NCBI RefSeq assembly: GCF_018294505.1
Contig: NC_057800.1
Location: forward strand, 159,194,323 to 159,258,322
Direction of reading: 5' to 3'
Length of the DNA stretch: 64,000 bases
From: Triticum aestivum
Taxonomy: Eukaryota; Streptophyta; Magnoliopsida; Poales; Poaceae
Shown: positions 11,039-22,537 of the stretch, piece after piece
How positions within the stretch are numbered: the first letter of the stretch is position 1
How the letters are laid out: each line of letters starts with the position of its first letter
The notes under the pieces: model-generated
Databases searched by the model: none
What the model saw: only the letters and a program-made list of their open reading frames with translations
Told to the model about the DNA's origin: nothing
Program-made: the position numbers and the translations under genes

Positions 11039-12440
11039 AAGGGCTTTGTCAACTTAGTAAATATGCACGATTCTAGCTCGACTTACCGTACGATGTCCAT
11101 CCAACGGCTATAGTGCTTCTTCAACATCTGGTTTTCTTGCTCCAGCCGCCCAAAGTAGTGTCGGTCGTGTCGCCTGCTCCTGCCTCCCGTGGCCGGCTGT
11201 GCTACCGCGGAGGCCTCACCGCCCCCATACTACTCCCACCGCTGGCCAGGCCATCCCTCCACTGCACTCACCCACACCCCCTATTATTCTGCGGCGACGG
11301 CAGCGCAGCCGAACCAGTGAACCCTCGTACTCCTCTCGGCATGGGCATCCACTGCCGCGTCTTTCCCGGCTCCGCGTCGTCCCCTTCCTAGGCCTCGCTG
11401 TCGTCCACCGCCATGGTGCTGTCTGCGCGACGTGGTCAATGTGGTCAACGACCGAATTCCATCGGAAGAATAATGTACATGGAGAGGCTAACAGATGGGT
11501 CCACGGCAGCCGCAAGGAAGTGCCTCCTTATTACGCGGAAAATAATTATTCCTCCACCTGACAGCAGGGACCCACCGGACGCCCACCAGTATATCGCGAA
11601 AAAAACGTTTGCCCCTGACTGCTGGGACCCACCCGACGGGCCACCGTATTTCGCGAAAAAACGTTCCCCCTGCTGTCAGCTCGGACCCACCGGAAGTGCC
11701 TCCTTATTACGCACAAAAAATGAATACCCCCTGCTAGCTGGGACCCACCTTGGTGGGAAGCTGACTTGTGGTCCTACTAAGTTGACGAGGACGGAGGGCT
11801 TTGTCAACTTAGTCAATATGCACGATTCTAGCTCCAGTGACCGTACAATGTCCATCCAACGGCCGTAGTGCTTCTTCAACCTCTGGTCTTCTTGCTCCAG
11901 CCGCCCAAACCAGCGCCGGTCATGCCTCGTGCTCCTGCCTCCCGTGGTCGGCTGTGATGCGGCGGAGGCCTCATCGCCCCCTACTACTCCTACCGCTGGC
12001 CAGGTCATCCCTCTACTCACCCACACCCCCTGTTATTCTACGGCGACGGCAGCTTCACACCGTAGCGAACCATTGAACCCTCGTACTCCTCTACGCGTGG
12101 GCATCCACTGCCGCGTCTTCCCTGGCTCCGCGTCGTCCCCTTCCTAGGCCTCGCCGTCGTCCAACCCCCTAGTGCTCTCGGCGCGGCATGGTTAACGTGG
12201 TCAAGGAACGACTTCCATCAGACGTGGACAGTACGTGGAAAGGCTGACAGCTGGGTCCACGGCCGCAGCAAGGAAGTGCCTCCTTATTACCTGCAAAATA
12301 ATTATTCCTCCACCTGACAGCGGGGACCCACCGGACGAGCCACCGTATTTCGCCCCCCTGACTGCTGGGACCCACCAGCTACATCTTCGCACGCAAGGAA
12401 GTGCCTGACAGTCGGGACTCACCTGGTCGAAGCGTACGTA
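11039..12440. repeat. ~0.75-kb tandem repeat units, copies 2 and 3
   Basis: After the right target duplication of C1 the interrupted first unit is completed (to 11,093). A second unit runs 11,094-11,848 and a third, partial one 11,849 to about 12,440. Units share the start TGTCCATCCAACGG, the CT-rich block, the 'ctcctcacc' block and the repeated 'gggacccacc' phrases. No frame is conserved across all copies. Confidence 0.8.
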
Positions 12441-12650
12441 TCGTTGTCATTCTAGTCGCGAACGTGTACGTACATATATACTGGTGGATGTAGAGGCGCG
12501 CACGTGTCATAGTAGAGGCGGCCAGGGTGCAAGAAAGAAAATACGGCCATGTATGTGTACATACGGGCAGGGTCTCGAACGCCTACTCGCGCATACGTAC
12601 GGCGAGGGCTTGTTGACATGGCTGGGTCGGAATGGAGAAACAGCATCGTC

Positions 12651-13067
12651 GTCGTGTTCATGGGGAGGCAACGGAATGCGTCGTGTTCATGGGGAGGCAA
12701 CGGAATGCATCGTGTTCATGGGGAGGCAACAGAACATGTGGGAGCCAACCGGCTGGGTAGGAACAGAATGCTTGGTCGTGTTCATCGTGAGGGCTTGGAC
12801 GGAACAGGCGATAGAAACGAGGCCTGGCGTAGCGCACAACAAAGGAAACAGACCTCCTACATTCGGAACAGGGTCCTGTTGATCGGGAGGGGTCTGGCGT
12901 ACCGCAAAACGGAGGAAACGGACCTCCTACGGTCGAAACGGGGCTCCTGTTCATCGGGAGGGGTGTGGCGTACCGCAAAACAGAAGAAACAGACTTGTGT
13001 TGGAGCGCTACGGTCGAAACGGGGGTCCTGTTCATCGGGACGGGTGTGGCGTATCGCAAAACGGGAC
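12651..13067. repeat. Two tandem arrays: 29-bp unit x3, then ~70-80 bp unit x3.5
   Basis: At 12,651-12,737 a 29-bp unit containing GTTCATGGGGAGGCAACGGA is repeated three times. At about 12,823-13,067 a longer unit runs three and a half times; it contains 'ggcgtaccgcaaaac', 'cggtcgaaacggg' and 'tcctgttcatcgggagg'. The long open frame that crosses them (12,549-13,649) owes its existence to the repeats. Confidence 0.85.
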
Positions 13068-13710
13068 TCCACGGGATACTGTTCATCTCCACCGTCGACC
13101 CGCTCCAGCCTCCACGAGCTACTGTTCATCCACCGTCGACCTCCTCCAGCCTCCACCTGCAACTTTCATCCACGGGCTCCTGTTCATCCAGACTCCACCG
13201 CGCGCTACTCCACTGGCTACTGTTCAACCAGCCCTCTCCACGTGCTCCTGTTCAACCACCCCTCCATTGGGTCGTGTTCATCAAGCCCCAACCACCCCTC
13301 CATGGGCTCCTGTTCAACCATCCATGGGCTACTGTTCATCCTGCCCTCCGCCTCTACTATTCATCCCTCCACGGGGTGGTCCTGTTCACCCAGCCCTCCA
13401 CGGGGTCGTGTTCATCAAGCCCCAACTGGCTCGATCGATCGGGGTCCTGTTCATCCAGAGGCAACACCATGGGGTCCTGTTCATCCACCCCCATCGGGAA
13501 CTGTTCATCCAACCCCCCCCCCCTGCAACGCTCACTGTTCATCCAGAGGCAGCATCGATCGGCTTCAGTTAGCAGTAGTAGCGAAGGAATCGCTCGATCG
13601 GGTTCAGTTAACAGTCATTGATCGATCGCTCGGGTTCAGTAACGCGTAGCCTACACTGCAATCGCTCGGGTTCAGTTAGAGCCCAACGCCTGGCTCGGGT
13701 TCAATTAGAG
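13068..13710. repeat. Degenerate array of TGTTCATC and GGGTTCAGTTA motifs
   Basis: From 13,080 to about 13,550 the octamer TGTTCATC or TGTTCAAC recurs every 20-40 bases, usually preceded by 'ctcc', 'gtcc' or 'ctac'. From 13,560 to 13,710 it is replaced by five copies of (G)GGTTCAGTTA-like words next to 'tcgatcg'. This is non-coding and lies within the CACTA region. Confidence 0.8.
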
Positions 13711-14058
13711 CCAACGCCTCGCACACACGCGTGTACGTGTATGAGAGAAACGCGCATCGCTCGTCCCCCGACCTCCCACCGTAACCGGGAACTCCACAAA
13801 ATTTTCCTCGCCCTCGCTTCTACCACGGTTTTTTCCGTCATGGATGGCCCAAAGAATGTCATGCAGCTGCGTCTCCGGCCCGCCCAGGACGAAAAGACCA
13901 TTTTATGTCATGATTTTTTGTCATAGAAGTAGGAGGCCACCACATCTATGATGATACCGGGTTTTGTCACAATTATCATCATAGAAGTGTCATATGTATG
14001 ACTGAAAAAAAATTCGTTCGGCCCAAAATGTCACGGATGTGTCTTTTTTTTTGTAGTG

Positions 14059-14356
14059 AAGAGTTGATCTACCACGAGATCGGAGAGGCTAAACCCTAAA
14101 AGCTAGCCTATGGTATGTTGTCCTATGGACTAAAACCCTCCGGTTTATATAGACACTGGAGGGGGTTAGGGTTACACAAGGTCGGTTACAAAGGAGGAGA
14201 TATCCATATCCGTACTGCCTAGCTTGCCTTCCACGCCAAGTAGAGTCCCATCCGGACACAAGATGAAGTCTTCAATCTTGTATCTTCATAGTCCAACAGT
14301 CCGGCCACAGGATATAGTCCGGCTGTCCGGAGACCCCCTAATCCAGGACTCCCTCA
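14059..14356 (-). repeat. 3' LTR of C2, truncated
   Basis: 298 bp corresponding to 22,708-23,010 of the 5' LTR, with a few substitutions, a 7-8 bp indel near 14,118 and a 1-bp indel. About 170 bp of the U5 side is missing at the CACTA junction. The polypurine-like stretch CAGGGGCTAC lies immediately inside (minus strand, 14,357-14,366). Confidence 0.9.
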
Positions 14357-14790
14357 GTAGCCCCTGAACCAGGCTTCAATGACGATGAGTTCGGCGTGCA
14401 GTGTTGTCTTCGGCATTGCAAGGCGGGTTCCTCCTCCGAATATACCACGGAAGAATTTGAATACAAGGATAGTGTTCGACCCTACAAAATAAGTTCCACA
14501 TACCACCATAGAGAGAATAATATTTCCACAAATCTAATCTGCTGACACGTTTTGGCAACATGACATCATGCCATGGCCCGGCGTTCATTCGAACCGTTTT
14601 TCTTTAACCAGCCCCGCACATAATGCGAGGCAGTCTCTTGACACATCTTGTCAAAGCAGAGATCGTGTCCCCCTTATTACGGGATTCTCATCAATACGGG
14701 CGTGGGTAACCCAACCGTGCCATCAATTACGGTGCTTGGGGGATAAGCAAGTTTTACTAGGCTAGTGGGGGCGCATAGTTTCGGCCGCCC

Positions 14791-14798
14791 TTATAAAG
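14791..14798 (+). promoter_or_regulatory. TATA box of the C2 antisense gene
   Basis: TTATAAAG lies 121 bp before the ATG at 14,912, in GC-rich context, on the strand opposite to the retrotransposon. The distance fits a plant promoter with a short 5' leader. It is assigned by position and sequence only. Confidence 0.55.
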
Positions 14799-14911
14799 GG
14801 ATAAGGTTTAACCTTTTTCTACACACGCCTTCTTCCTCCTTGCTCATCCATTCTTGCGCACTCGAGCTCCAACTCCCAAGTCCACATCCTTCTCCTCAAC
14901 CTTCTCCAAAC

Positions 14912-17900
14912 ATGTCTAGAGCAGGAGGCAAGTGGATGGCTTCCTCCGTCATAGAGGGACACATCAAAAAGTTGCGCAGAGCCGGATACTTAGCCGCGAA
15001 TATCGCGCATCGGCTGCCCGCTGCGGGGCAGATCGTCCCTACCCCGGAACCTCACGAGAGGGTAGTCTTCCTCCACCACTTCCTCCGCGGACTGGGGTTT
15101 CCCCTCCATCCATTCGTCTGCGGTCTTATGTTCTACTACAGGCTGGACTTTCATGATCTGGCCCCGAACTTCATCCTCAACATTTCGGCGTTCATCGTCG
15201 TGTGTGAGGCTTTCCTCCGCATCCGGCCCCACTTCGGCCTGTGGCTGAAGACCTTCAATATCAAGCCGAAGGTGGTGGGAAGCCAACAAGCGGAATGCGG
15301 CGGAGCCATGGTGGGCAAGATGCCCAATGTTATATGGCTTGAAGGCTCCTTTGTGGAGACCATAAAGGGGTGGCAATCGGCGTGGTTCTACATCACCGAG
15401 CCGCGCGACACCAACTGGGTGGTGGCCCCCGAGTTTCGATCCGGAATCCCCACGCGGCTCACCTCCTGGAAAGAGAAGGGCCTATCCTGGGGTTCATCGG
15501 TGGAGCAGGACGGACTCCATAAATGTATCCAGAATATGGCAAGCAAGAAGCTCAAGCTTGTCAACATAGTCCAGGTCATGCCCTTCCGCCGGATCCTCCC
15601 GTGCCAACAACGGGATTTCAATTTATGGGAGTTCGACCCGGCCCGGCACCAGACTCTAAGCGAGCTCTTCGACATGACGCACAAAGACGTCTGGAGGGTG
15701 CTGTTCAAGGGCACCGAGGTCCCTCCCTCTCTCACAGAGGACCGCGGGCTAAGCGTGAAGCGTCCTGCGAATCCGGTAAGTTTTGTACATATGGTAGGAT
15801 TTTTACTTCCCATAGCTTAACCATGTGCGAAGTCTGAGCTCCCATGCCTTTGATAGGACTGGGTGGGGGCATCGGAGAAGATCAACTGTCCGTCCCCTCT
15901 GCCCGAAGACACTGTGGACGCACTCCTGACGGAGATGCTGACTCCGGCTCCTTACAAGGTGCCGGAGAAGACCAAGAAGAAGGCCAAGGGAACCCGAAAG
16001 AGTTCCCGGCGCCAGGTGGTATCGGACTCATCGTCCGATGACTCTGCGACACACTCTTCCCATGAAGACGAGGAGGAAGATGAACATGCTCCCCCTCCAG
16101 CTGGGGGAGACAAGAAAAGGAAGGCCTCCACAACCGGGGGAGGCAAAGGGTCCAAGAAGGGAAGGACTCTCCTTCCGGAGTGCTCCACCACCGCCGCCGA
16201 AGACGAAGACGAGTGGATGCTCAGGGCCAAGCCCCTGGCGAAGTCGTAAGTATTCGGATACCAGAGTAACTCATAGTATACCTTTGTCACACTGCTTCTC
16301 CTAACGCTGAATATGATTATGCAGACCGCCCCAAGCCCGTATCGATGTATCTTTGTCGGACAGCTCCTTGGACTCGTCGGATATGGATAGCGATCCACTT
16401 CCGACCACCACCTCCCCTTACCCTATGGACAATGCCGAGGTACTGTCTCAAGAGGCACCGGGTTGAGGGGAGACAGTCCCGGAGTCACCTCAAGGCGACC
16501 TTCCGAACTCCGGGAGCAGAGGGGGTAAGGCTCCCGAGGGCTCCGAGTTCGGCCTTCAGCCGAACACTGCACCGGAACCTCCAGTGGTTCCGGACTCGGG
16601 CAGGTGGCCTCCTTCCAAAAGGGGCAAGACGCCCGTGCTGGTGACCTCTGTCCATCCAGAGGCACCAGACAATCTGCTGGGAGCGCTTCACAGCGCTTCC
16701 ATCGACAAAGAGCACCGCACTATTATGAGTGCGGTGATCCAGAAGGTTCAGTCCGCCAAGAGCGGACTGACTGAAGCCTGTGCCAGCCTTCTAACAGGCT
16801 TTGAGGTAAGTATTTGAAATATAGGAAAATTATTACCGCATAGACAGTAGCCCCTGTGTTTGGTGTTGACAAAGAAAAGCCGAATAGAGGATCAAATAAT
16901 ATCTGCAGGAGTCTAATACTAGTATGTCTGTATGCGTATGTAGGCCTCGCTGCTGACCTCTGCCGCACTGACTGCGAAGGTCGCCGCACTGAAGCAGGAC
17001 CTCGAGGGGTCCGAGAAAGAGCTCATCCTTGCTAAGAGGCAGCTCGAGGAGAACAAAGGTAAGTAATACCTAGTCTATAGATATGTATATATACAAAAAG
17101 GATGCGATTGCAAAATGACAGGATCATCTTTAATTTGCCAGGGGCCATGACTGAAGTGGCAACCCTGAAGCAAGCGCTATCCGAGGCCGAAAACAAAGCG
17201 GCCCAGGAGCGCACCGAGCGGGAAAAACAAGAGGCACGGGTGGGTGAGGTGAAGCAAGAGCTCCACGCTCTCGTGACGAAGCACGAGGCATTGGAGCTTG
17301 ACTTGAAGACGCGAGAGTCCGAGCTTGCCGCGGCCCTTGAGAGTGCAAAGAGTGCCAAGGCTGGAGCCCAAAAGGCCCTCTAGGAGATTGATGCGATGAA
17401 GAAGATAGCGGCGGGTAAGGCATTCAATATGCAAAGCAAGCATGTGAAAGTAAATTACTTGTTACTTACATGAGTTCGGAGCTCTCCAGGAGCATTCGCA
17501 GATTTGCCCCGCAGCGTGTCGGATGCCGCACAGTTTTACCAGGCCGAGGAGGGAAGCTCAACGGAGAAGCTGTTCTAGTCTCAGTATACTGGGACCGAAC
17601 ACCTGATGCCTCTGAGCGACCAGCTGAAGCAACTGGTCGAGCTACACAAGGCGGCCGAACAGGCCATGAAGGGCTTTATAGTCCGGATGTGGCCTGGCGA
17701 CGCCCTTCCCAATAGCTACTTCGGCCTGGTGAGGCGGCTTGTGGATGCCTGCCCACGGCTGGAAGTCATCAAGCGGTCCGTCTGCATCGAAGGTGCACGC
17801 CAGGCTTTCGCCCGTGCGAAGGTGCACTGGGCCAAGATGGACGCCGTGAAGCTGGTGAAGAAAGGGCCACCACAGAGCAAGGAGCATCGCCACCCCGAGA

Positions 17901-17974
17901 TGTACTATGTGGGTGTCCTGAAGGGTGCCCGTCTTGTAGCGGACGAGTGTGCGAAAGATGTAATATTTGAATAA
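14912..17974 (+). pseudogene. Antisense six-exon gene in C2 (PF04195-like 'putative gypsy type transposon' protein), nonsense-broken
   Basis: Exons with GT-AG borders: 14,912-15,775, 15,857-16,245, 16,325-16,805, 16,944-17,058, 17,142-17,414, 17,490-17,974. Phases match at every junction and the sum is 2,607 nt (868 codons plus stop), so splicing looks intact. Exon 1 (residues 1-288) has the globular part that I recognise as the plant 'putative gypsy type transposon' family, for example the motifs PHERVVFLHHFLRGLGFP and FYITEPRDTNWVVAPEF. Exon 2 is Ser/Asp- and Lys-rich (linker, possible nuclear signal). Exons 4-5 are heptad-like and Lys/Glu-rich, a likely coiled coil. Exon 6 is a conserved C-terminal domain. 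Three in-frame stops break it: TGA 16,464-16,466, TAG 17,381-17,383, TAG 17,576-17,578. AATAAA overlaps the final stop. The biochemical function is unknown to me; similar antisense genes are known in other grass gypsy elements such as maize Grande. Confidence 0.8.
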
Positions 17975-19181
17975 ACTTGCTCGTGTAATCCTGTATTATG
18001 AAAACTTGTTCATATGCGCTATGCAACGCTTGTTTGAATTAAAAATATTACCTTCTGTTTGGCTGTTTATCAAATCTGAGAGATGGCTAGTCGTCGGCTT
18101 CTGCCCCCACGCCACGAGTGTTGGGGTGTTCGGGATAAACCTGAGCATTCTTGTTCCCATTTTTGGGTCCTTCGAGGGAGGAGCTCGGCACAACGAACAA
18201 GGCAACCAGACTATAATGCGTTATCACTCTCACTTAGCCATAGAATTCTATAATTTTAAATTTCGGCGAAGCCCCTAGTATTCGGAAGGCCGAATTCGGG
18301 GCGCTATACACGCCTTAAAGCCGGACAGGGCCGACTCCTCGCTCTAAGTGGCATAAGTATTTAGGGACTTGAAACCTCTCGAACAGCGACCAGTCTCTCG
18401 CCTTATCATGACAGTCAGTTTTAGCTTTCTCTACTGAGGTGCTTAGCCCAGCAGAACCGGGGCACAATCGCAGTAGTTCTCCCAGTGCTACCTTAGCCGA
18501 TATAGCAGAACATAAGGTACCAAAACATGGGAGCCGGGCAAACCCAACTATTGACCCAAGACATGATTCAGAGCTAATGCATATAATGCTGTAAGTTCGG
18601 GGTGCCGCACTGTCGAAAGTGTTCGGACTTCTCACGCCATATTATGGGGTATGCCTAAGCCCCTAGTGTGTTGGCCGTACCAGAGTGTACGGGTGCTAGA
18701 TGTCATGAATGAACATATATATATATATAAAGGAAGAATGCAATAATAGTCTTAATGCTATGCATTGTTTATTCAAAAAGGTGCGTTAAAGCAGAATGAT
18801 ACAAGTAGTGCGATAAGCAAAAAGTAGGACTGTTTGACATGTCCCTTCCAAGGGCAAGCTGAGGAATAGTATTAAAGCAAGTATTTCACTCGTTATCGTA
18901 ATCCACCTGGGAGTTCCATGGTGTGACGTAGCTTTCTGCCTCCTTGGTTGCTGCATCATGTGTTTGGCAATCATGCTGCCGGATAGGGCTTCCAGAGATT
19001 AAAGTCCTGAAAGAGAAAAATAACAATGCGGGAAGCCCCTAGTGCGGTTTAAGCCGCGTCTTGGAGCATGCCATAGTCGTGCCCCCCTCCACACATGTGC
19101 CCATGGTATTTTTAATGCGTAATTATGTACGCATGGCACGGATTTCGCCATTTGGCTGCGACCGGGGTGGGGGCCGCATTG
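17975..19181. other. C2 non-coding region between the two convergent genes
   Basis: There is no gene. It lies between the 3' end of the antisense gene and the 3' end of the gag-protease remnant, so transcripts from both strands would converge here. It holds the conserved segment 18,380-18,555 and a short (AT)n run near 18,715-18,729. Confidence 0.6.
18380..18555 (-). repeat. Conserved non-coding family segment (shared with C1)
   Basis: Read on the minus strand it starts CAATAGTTGGGTTTGCCCGG and contains CTGCGATTGTGCC and TAAGCACCTCAGTAGAGAA. The same words in the same order and relative orientation occur in C1 at about 8,935-9,060, and more loosely at 7,910-8,040. No frame is preserved between copies. 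Confidence 0.6.
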
Positions 19182-22100
19182 CTATGCGAGCTCGGGACGT
19201 GCCAGGCGGTCCTGTTGCCGATTACTCCGGGCGCGCTTGAAGGTGTCCGGGTCCTTAATCGCCAAACTAGTAGATTGCCTTAAGAGGCTACTTTGCGCTT
19301 TTGCTGCGAGGGCCGCAGTGTGCTCCTCCGTGCGGAGAGAGCGCTCCGTGTTTCCATTGACTGTGATGACCCCCCGAGGTCCTGGCATCTTGAGCTTGAG
19401 ATATGCATAATGCGGTAGCGCATTGAATCTCGCAAATGCGGTTCGCCCGAGCAGTGCATGGTAGCCACTGCGGAACGGGACTATGTCAAAGATTAACTCT
19501 TTGCTTCGGAAGTTATCCGGGGATCCGAAGGCCACTTCCAGTGTGACTGAGCCTGTGCAATGGGCCTCTAGACCAGGTATGATGCCTTTAAAGGTCGTTT
19601 TTGTGGGTTTGATCCTTCAGGGGTCTATACCCATTTTGCGCACTGTGTCCTGATAAAGCAGGTTCAGGCTGCTGCCGCCATCCATAAGGACTCGAGTGAG
19701 GTGAAATCCGTCGATGATTGGGTCTAGGACCAGTGCGGCGAATCCGCCATGACGGATACTAGTGGGGTGGTCCCTACGATCGAAGGTGATCGAACAGGAG
19801 GACCATGGGTTGAACTTTGGGGCGACTGGCTCCAACGCATATACGTCCCTGAGCGCACGCTTCTACTCCCTCTTGTGGATATGGGTTGCGTTTACCATGT
19901 TCACTGTCTGCACTTGTGGGGGAACCTCTTTTGTCCTCCGGTGTTCGGCTGTCGGGGCTCCTCCTCGTCATCGCTATGTGACCCCTTATCTTTGTTTTCG
20001 GCATTTAACTTGTCGGCCTGCTTGAACACCCAACAATCCTTGTTGGTGTGGTTGGCTAGCTTGTTGGGGGTGCCGTGTATTTGACACGAGCGATCGAGTA
20101 TACGGTCCAAACTGGACGGGCCCGGAGTGTTTCTTTTGAATGGCTTTTTCCGCTGATCGGGTTTAGAGCCTTTGAATCCGGCATTGACTGTCGTATCCTC
20201 AGTATTGTCGCTGTTAATGCGGCGCTTATGTTTGTTGCGACGTGACCTGCCGTTGCCGTCCTTGGTATCCGAAGTACCATGGTTCTTTGATATGTTATTG
20301 TTACGAGCCAACCAGCTGTCCTCTCCCACACAAAAGCGGGTCATGAGTGTTGTGAGGGCTGCCATATATTTCGGCTTTTCCTGGCCAAGGTGCCGGGCGA
20401 GCCATTCGTCGCGGATGTTGTGCTTAAAAGCTGCTAGGGCCTCTGCATCCGGACAATCGACGATTTGATTTTTCTTTGTTAGGAACCATGTTCAGAATTG
20501 CCTGGCCGATTCCTCTGGTTGCTAAATTATGTGGCTCAAGTCATCGGCATCTGGTGGTCGCACATAAGTGCCCTGAAAGTTGTCAAGGAATGTGGCTTCC
20601 AGATCTTCCCAACAGCCAATGGACTCTGCTGGCAAGCTGTTGAGTCAATGCCGAGCTGGTCCTTTGAGTTTGAGTGGGAGGTATTTGATGGCGTGTAGGT
20701 CATCACCGCGGGCCATGTGGATGTGTAGGAGGAAATCCTCGATCCATACCGCAGGATCTGTTGTGCCATCGTATGATTCTATATTTACGAGTTTGAAACC
20801 CTCTGGGATTTGATGATCCATTACTTCGTCTGTGAAGCATAAGGGGTGTGCGGCGCCTCTGTACTGGGCTATATCGCGAAGCAGCTCAAATGAGTCTTGC
20901 CCGCTGTGTTCGGCCCGGCCGGACTTACTTTTACTATATCCGGCGTGACGATTATCGTCTCGCATAGTGGCGCTCCCTCGTGATCCGTAGATCGATCTTG
21001 CATGTTTTGCTTTGTCCTCCAATACGTCTCGCAGGTCTGGCGTATTTCCCCATGCCTTTTTATTTGAATGGCGTCGGGTTGCGGGCTGAGCTTTTGGCTG
21101 GAATGCCTCTCTGTCGCGGCCACGAGGTGGCCGATCAGCCGCGTCATACGCCGGGGATGTAGGTTTCGGTGCTTCCTCCTCCAGTCGGGGTAGCAACCTG
21201 CACTTTGGGTAACTCTTGGAGGGGCATTCGAGTTTATATTCCTCGGCCGCCAGGACTTCAGTCCATCTGTCAGCTAGCAAATCTTGATCAGCTTGAAGCT
21301 GCTGCTGCTTTTTCTTAAGGCTATTTGCCATGGCTATAAGCCGGCGCTTGAAGCGCTCTTGTTTGACGGGATCCTCTGGCACAACGAATTCTTCATTGTC
21401 AAGGCTTGCCTCGTCTTCGGAGGGAGGCATGTAATTATCATCCTCCGCCTCTCCATCTGCCATTCTCTCAGGAGGGCTGGCTTCTCCATCCTCCTGCTCT
21501 AAATCTTGCTAGAGGGGACTGTTGTTGTCTTCGGCACTGTCCGGAGTGCTATTATCTCCGGTGCCGATATCACCGCTTTTGCCTTGGTGGGACTTAGAGT
21601 GGCGCCGCTGACGCCGGCGCTTGGTTGCTTCTTGGAGGGGTCATCCTCCGTTGTCCCGTCGCCATTGCCTTCTTTGGGTGTGTCCACCATGTATATGGCA
21701 TATGATGAGGTGGCTGTCTAGTGCCCTGTGGGCAGTGGTTCCTCTTCGCCTCCCGCATCGTTGTCCATACCATCGATGTCTTCGGAGTCGAAGTCGAGCA
21801 TGTCGGTTAAGTCATCGACAGTGGCTACTAAGTGGGTGGTGGGTGGGCGGCAAATTTCTTCATCATCCGCATCCCAATCCTGCCGGACGTAGTTCGGCCA
21901 GGACTCTCCTGACAAGGAGAGAGACCTTAATGAGTTCAGTATGTCGCCAAAGGGCGAGTGCTGAAAATATCCGCGGAGGTAAACTCCATGATCGGCGCCC
22001 GGCCGGATTCGGTAGGCATGGGCACAGGCGGTTCGGAGTCCGTGGTCGGAGAAGGATCCGACAGTTTGGCAACACGGCTCTCATGAAAGGTAAGGTCGAT

Positions 22101-22511
22101 ATTCGGCTCGATCGCCGCTAAGGGTATGGCTTCTGTGGCGGGGTCTATCCACCCGTCCATGGATGGCGCGACTGGTTCCGAATTGAGGGTCGGAGTGGTT
22201 GCCGGTGCGATCTTCTGAACACTGTCCGATGGTAGAGCTAAATCGTACTCATCGTGGTCATGTGGCGCACAAGGCAGGGGCTCGGATCCGTCGAAGATCA
22301 AGTCTTCGCGGATATCGGCCATGTAGTTTAAGCTTCCAAACCTGACCTGGTGGCCAAGGGCGTAACTTTCAATCTGCTCCAGATGGCCAAGCGAGTTGGC
22401 CCGCAGTGCGAAGCCGCCGAATATGAAGATCTGTCCAGGGAGAAAAGTCTCACCCTGGACTGCATCGCTATCGATGATTGAAGGAGCCATCAAGCCTAAT
22501 GGCAATGACAC
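19182..22511 (-). pseudogene. Gag-protease of C2, frameshifted and interrupted
   Basis: The polyprotein reads on the minus strand from an ATG at 22,511, or more likely the MAPSII start about 20 bases on. Order: N-terminal region with FGGFALRANSLGHLEQ (about 22,400); an acidic, low-complexity linker (21,500-22,000); the capsid-like gag core with DGTTDPAVWIEDFL (about 20,740-20,800); a Cys/His region with CQIHGTPNKLANHTNKDCW (about 20,050); and a retropepsin-like segment whose catalytic motif is LMDGGSSLNLLY (Asp codon near 19,680), followed by PFRSGYHALLGR. At least six frame breaks or stops separate these parts, so no full protein can be made. It ends without passing into a polymerase. Close relative of the gag in C3. 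Confidence 0.85.
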
Positions 22512-22537
22512 AGAGGAACTCTCAATGAAAGCACCAA

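Larger units (their letters stand above)
12441..14058 (-). mobile_element. CACTA (En/Spm) transposon, terminal part
   Basis: On the minus strand the element begins CACTACAAAAAAAAAGACAC at 14,058, the signature terminus of Triticeae CACTA elements. It is followed by AT-rich subterminal sequence with several copies of a 'tcatag' or 'atgtca' type motif (13,900-14,040). To its left lie dense short tandem arrays (12,651-13,710) of the kind often found inside CACTA elements. It cuts the 3' LTR of C2: the LTR text starts AAGAGTTGATCT at 14,059. No transposase frame is seen. The other terminus is not in view, so the left limit given here is arbitrary and the element may extend past position 1. Confidence 0.75.

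Noticed and set aside
12549..13649. 366-codon open frame on the plus strand
   Set aside because: It runs through tandem arrays, is open in several frames at once (also 12,965-13,621 and 12,997-13,572), and has no domain; openness results from repeat composition.
14990..15813. Minus-strand frames opposite exon 1 of the antisense gene
   Set aside because: They are shadows of the plus-strand coding exon; composition and lack of motifs agree.
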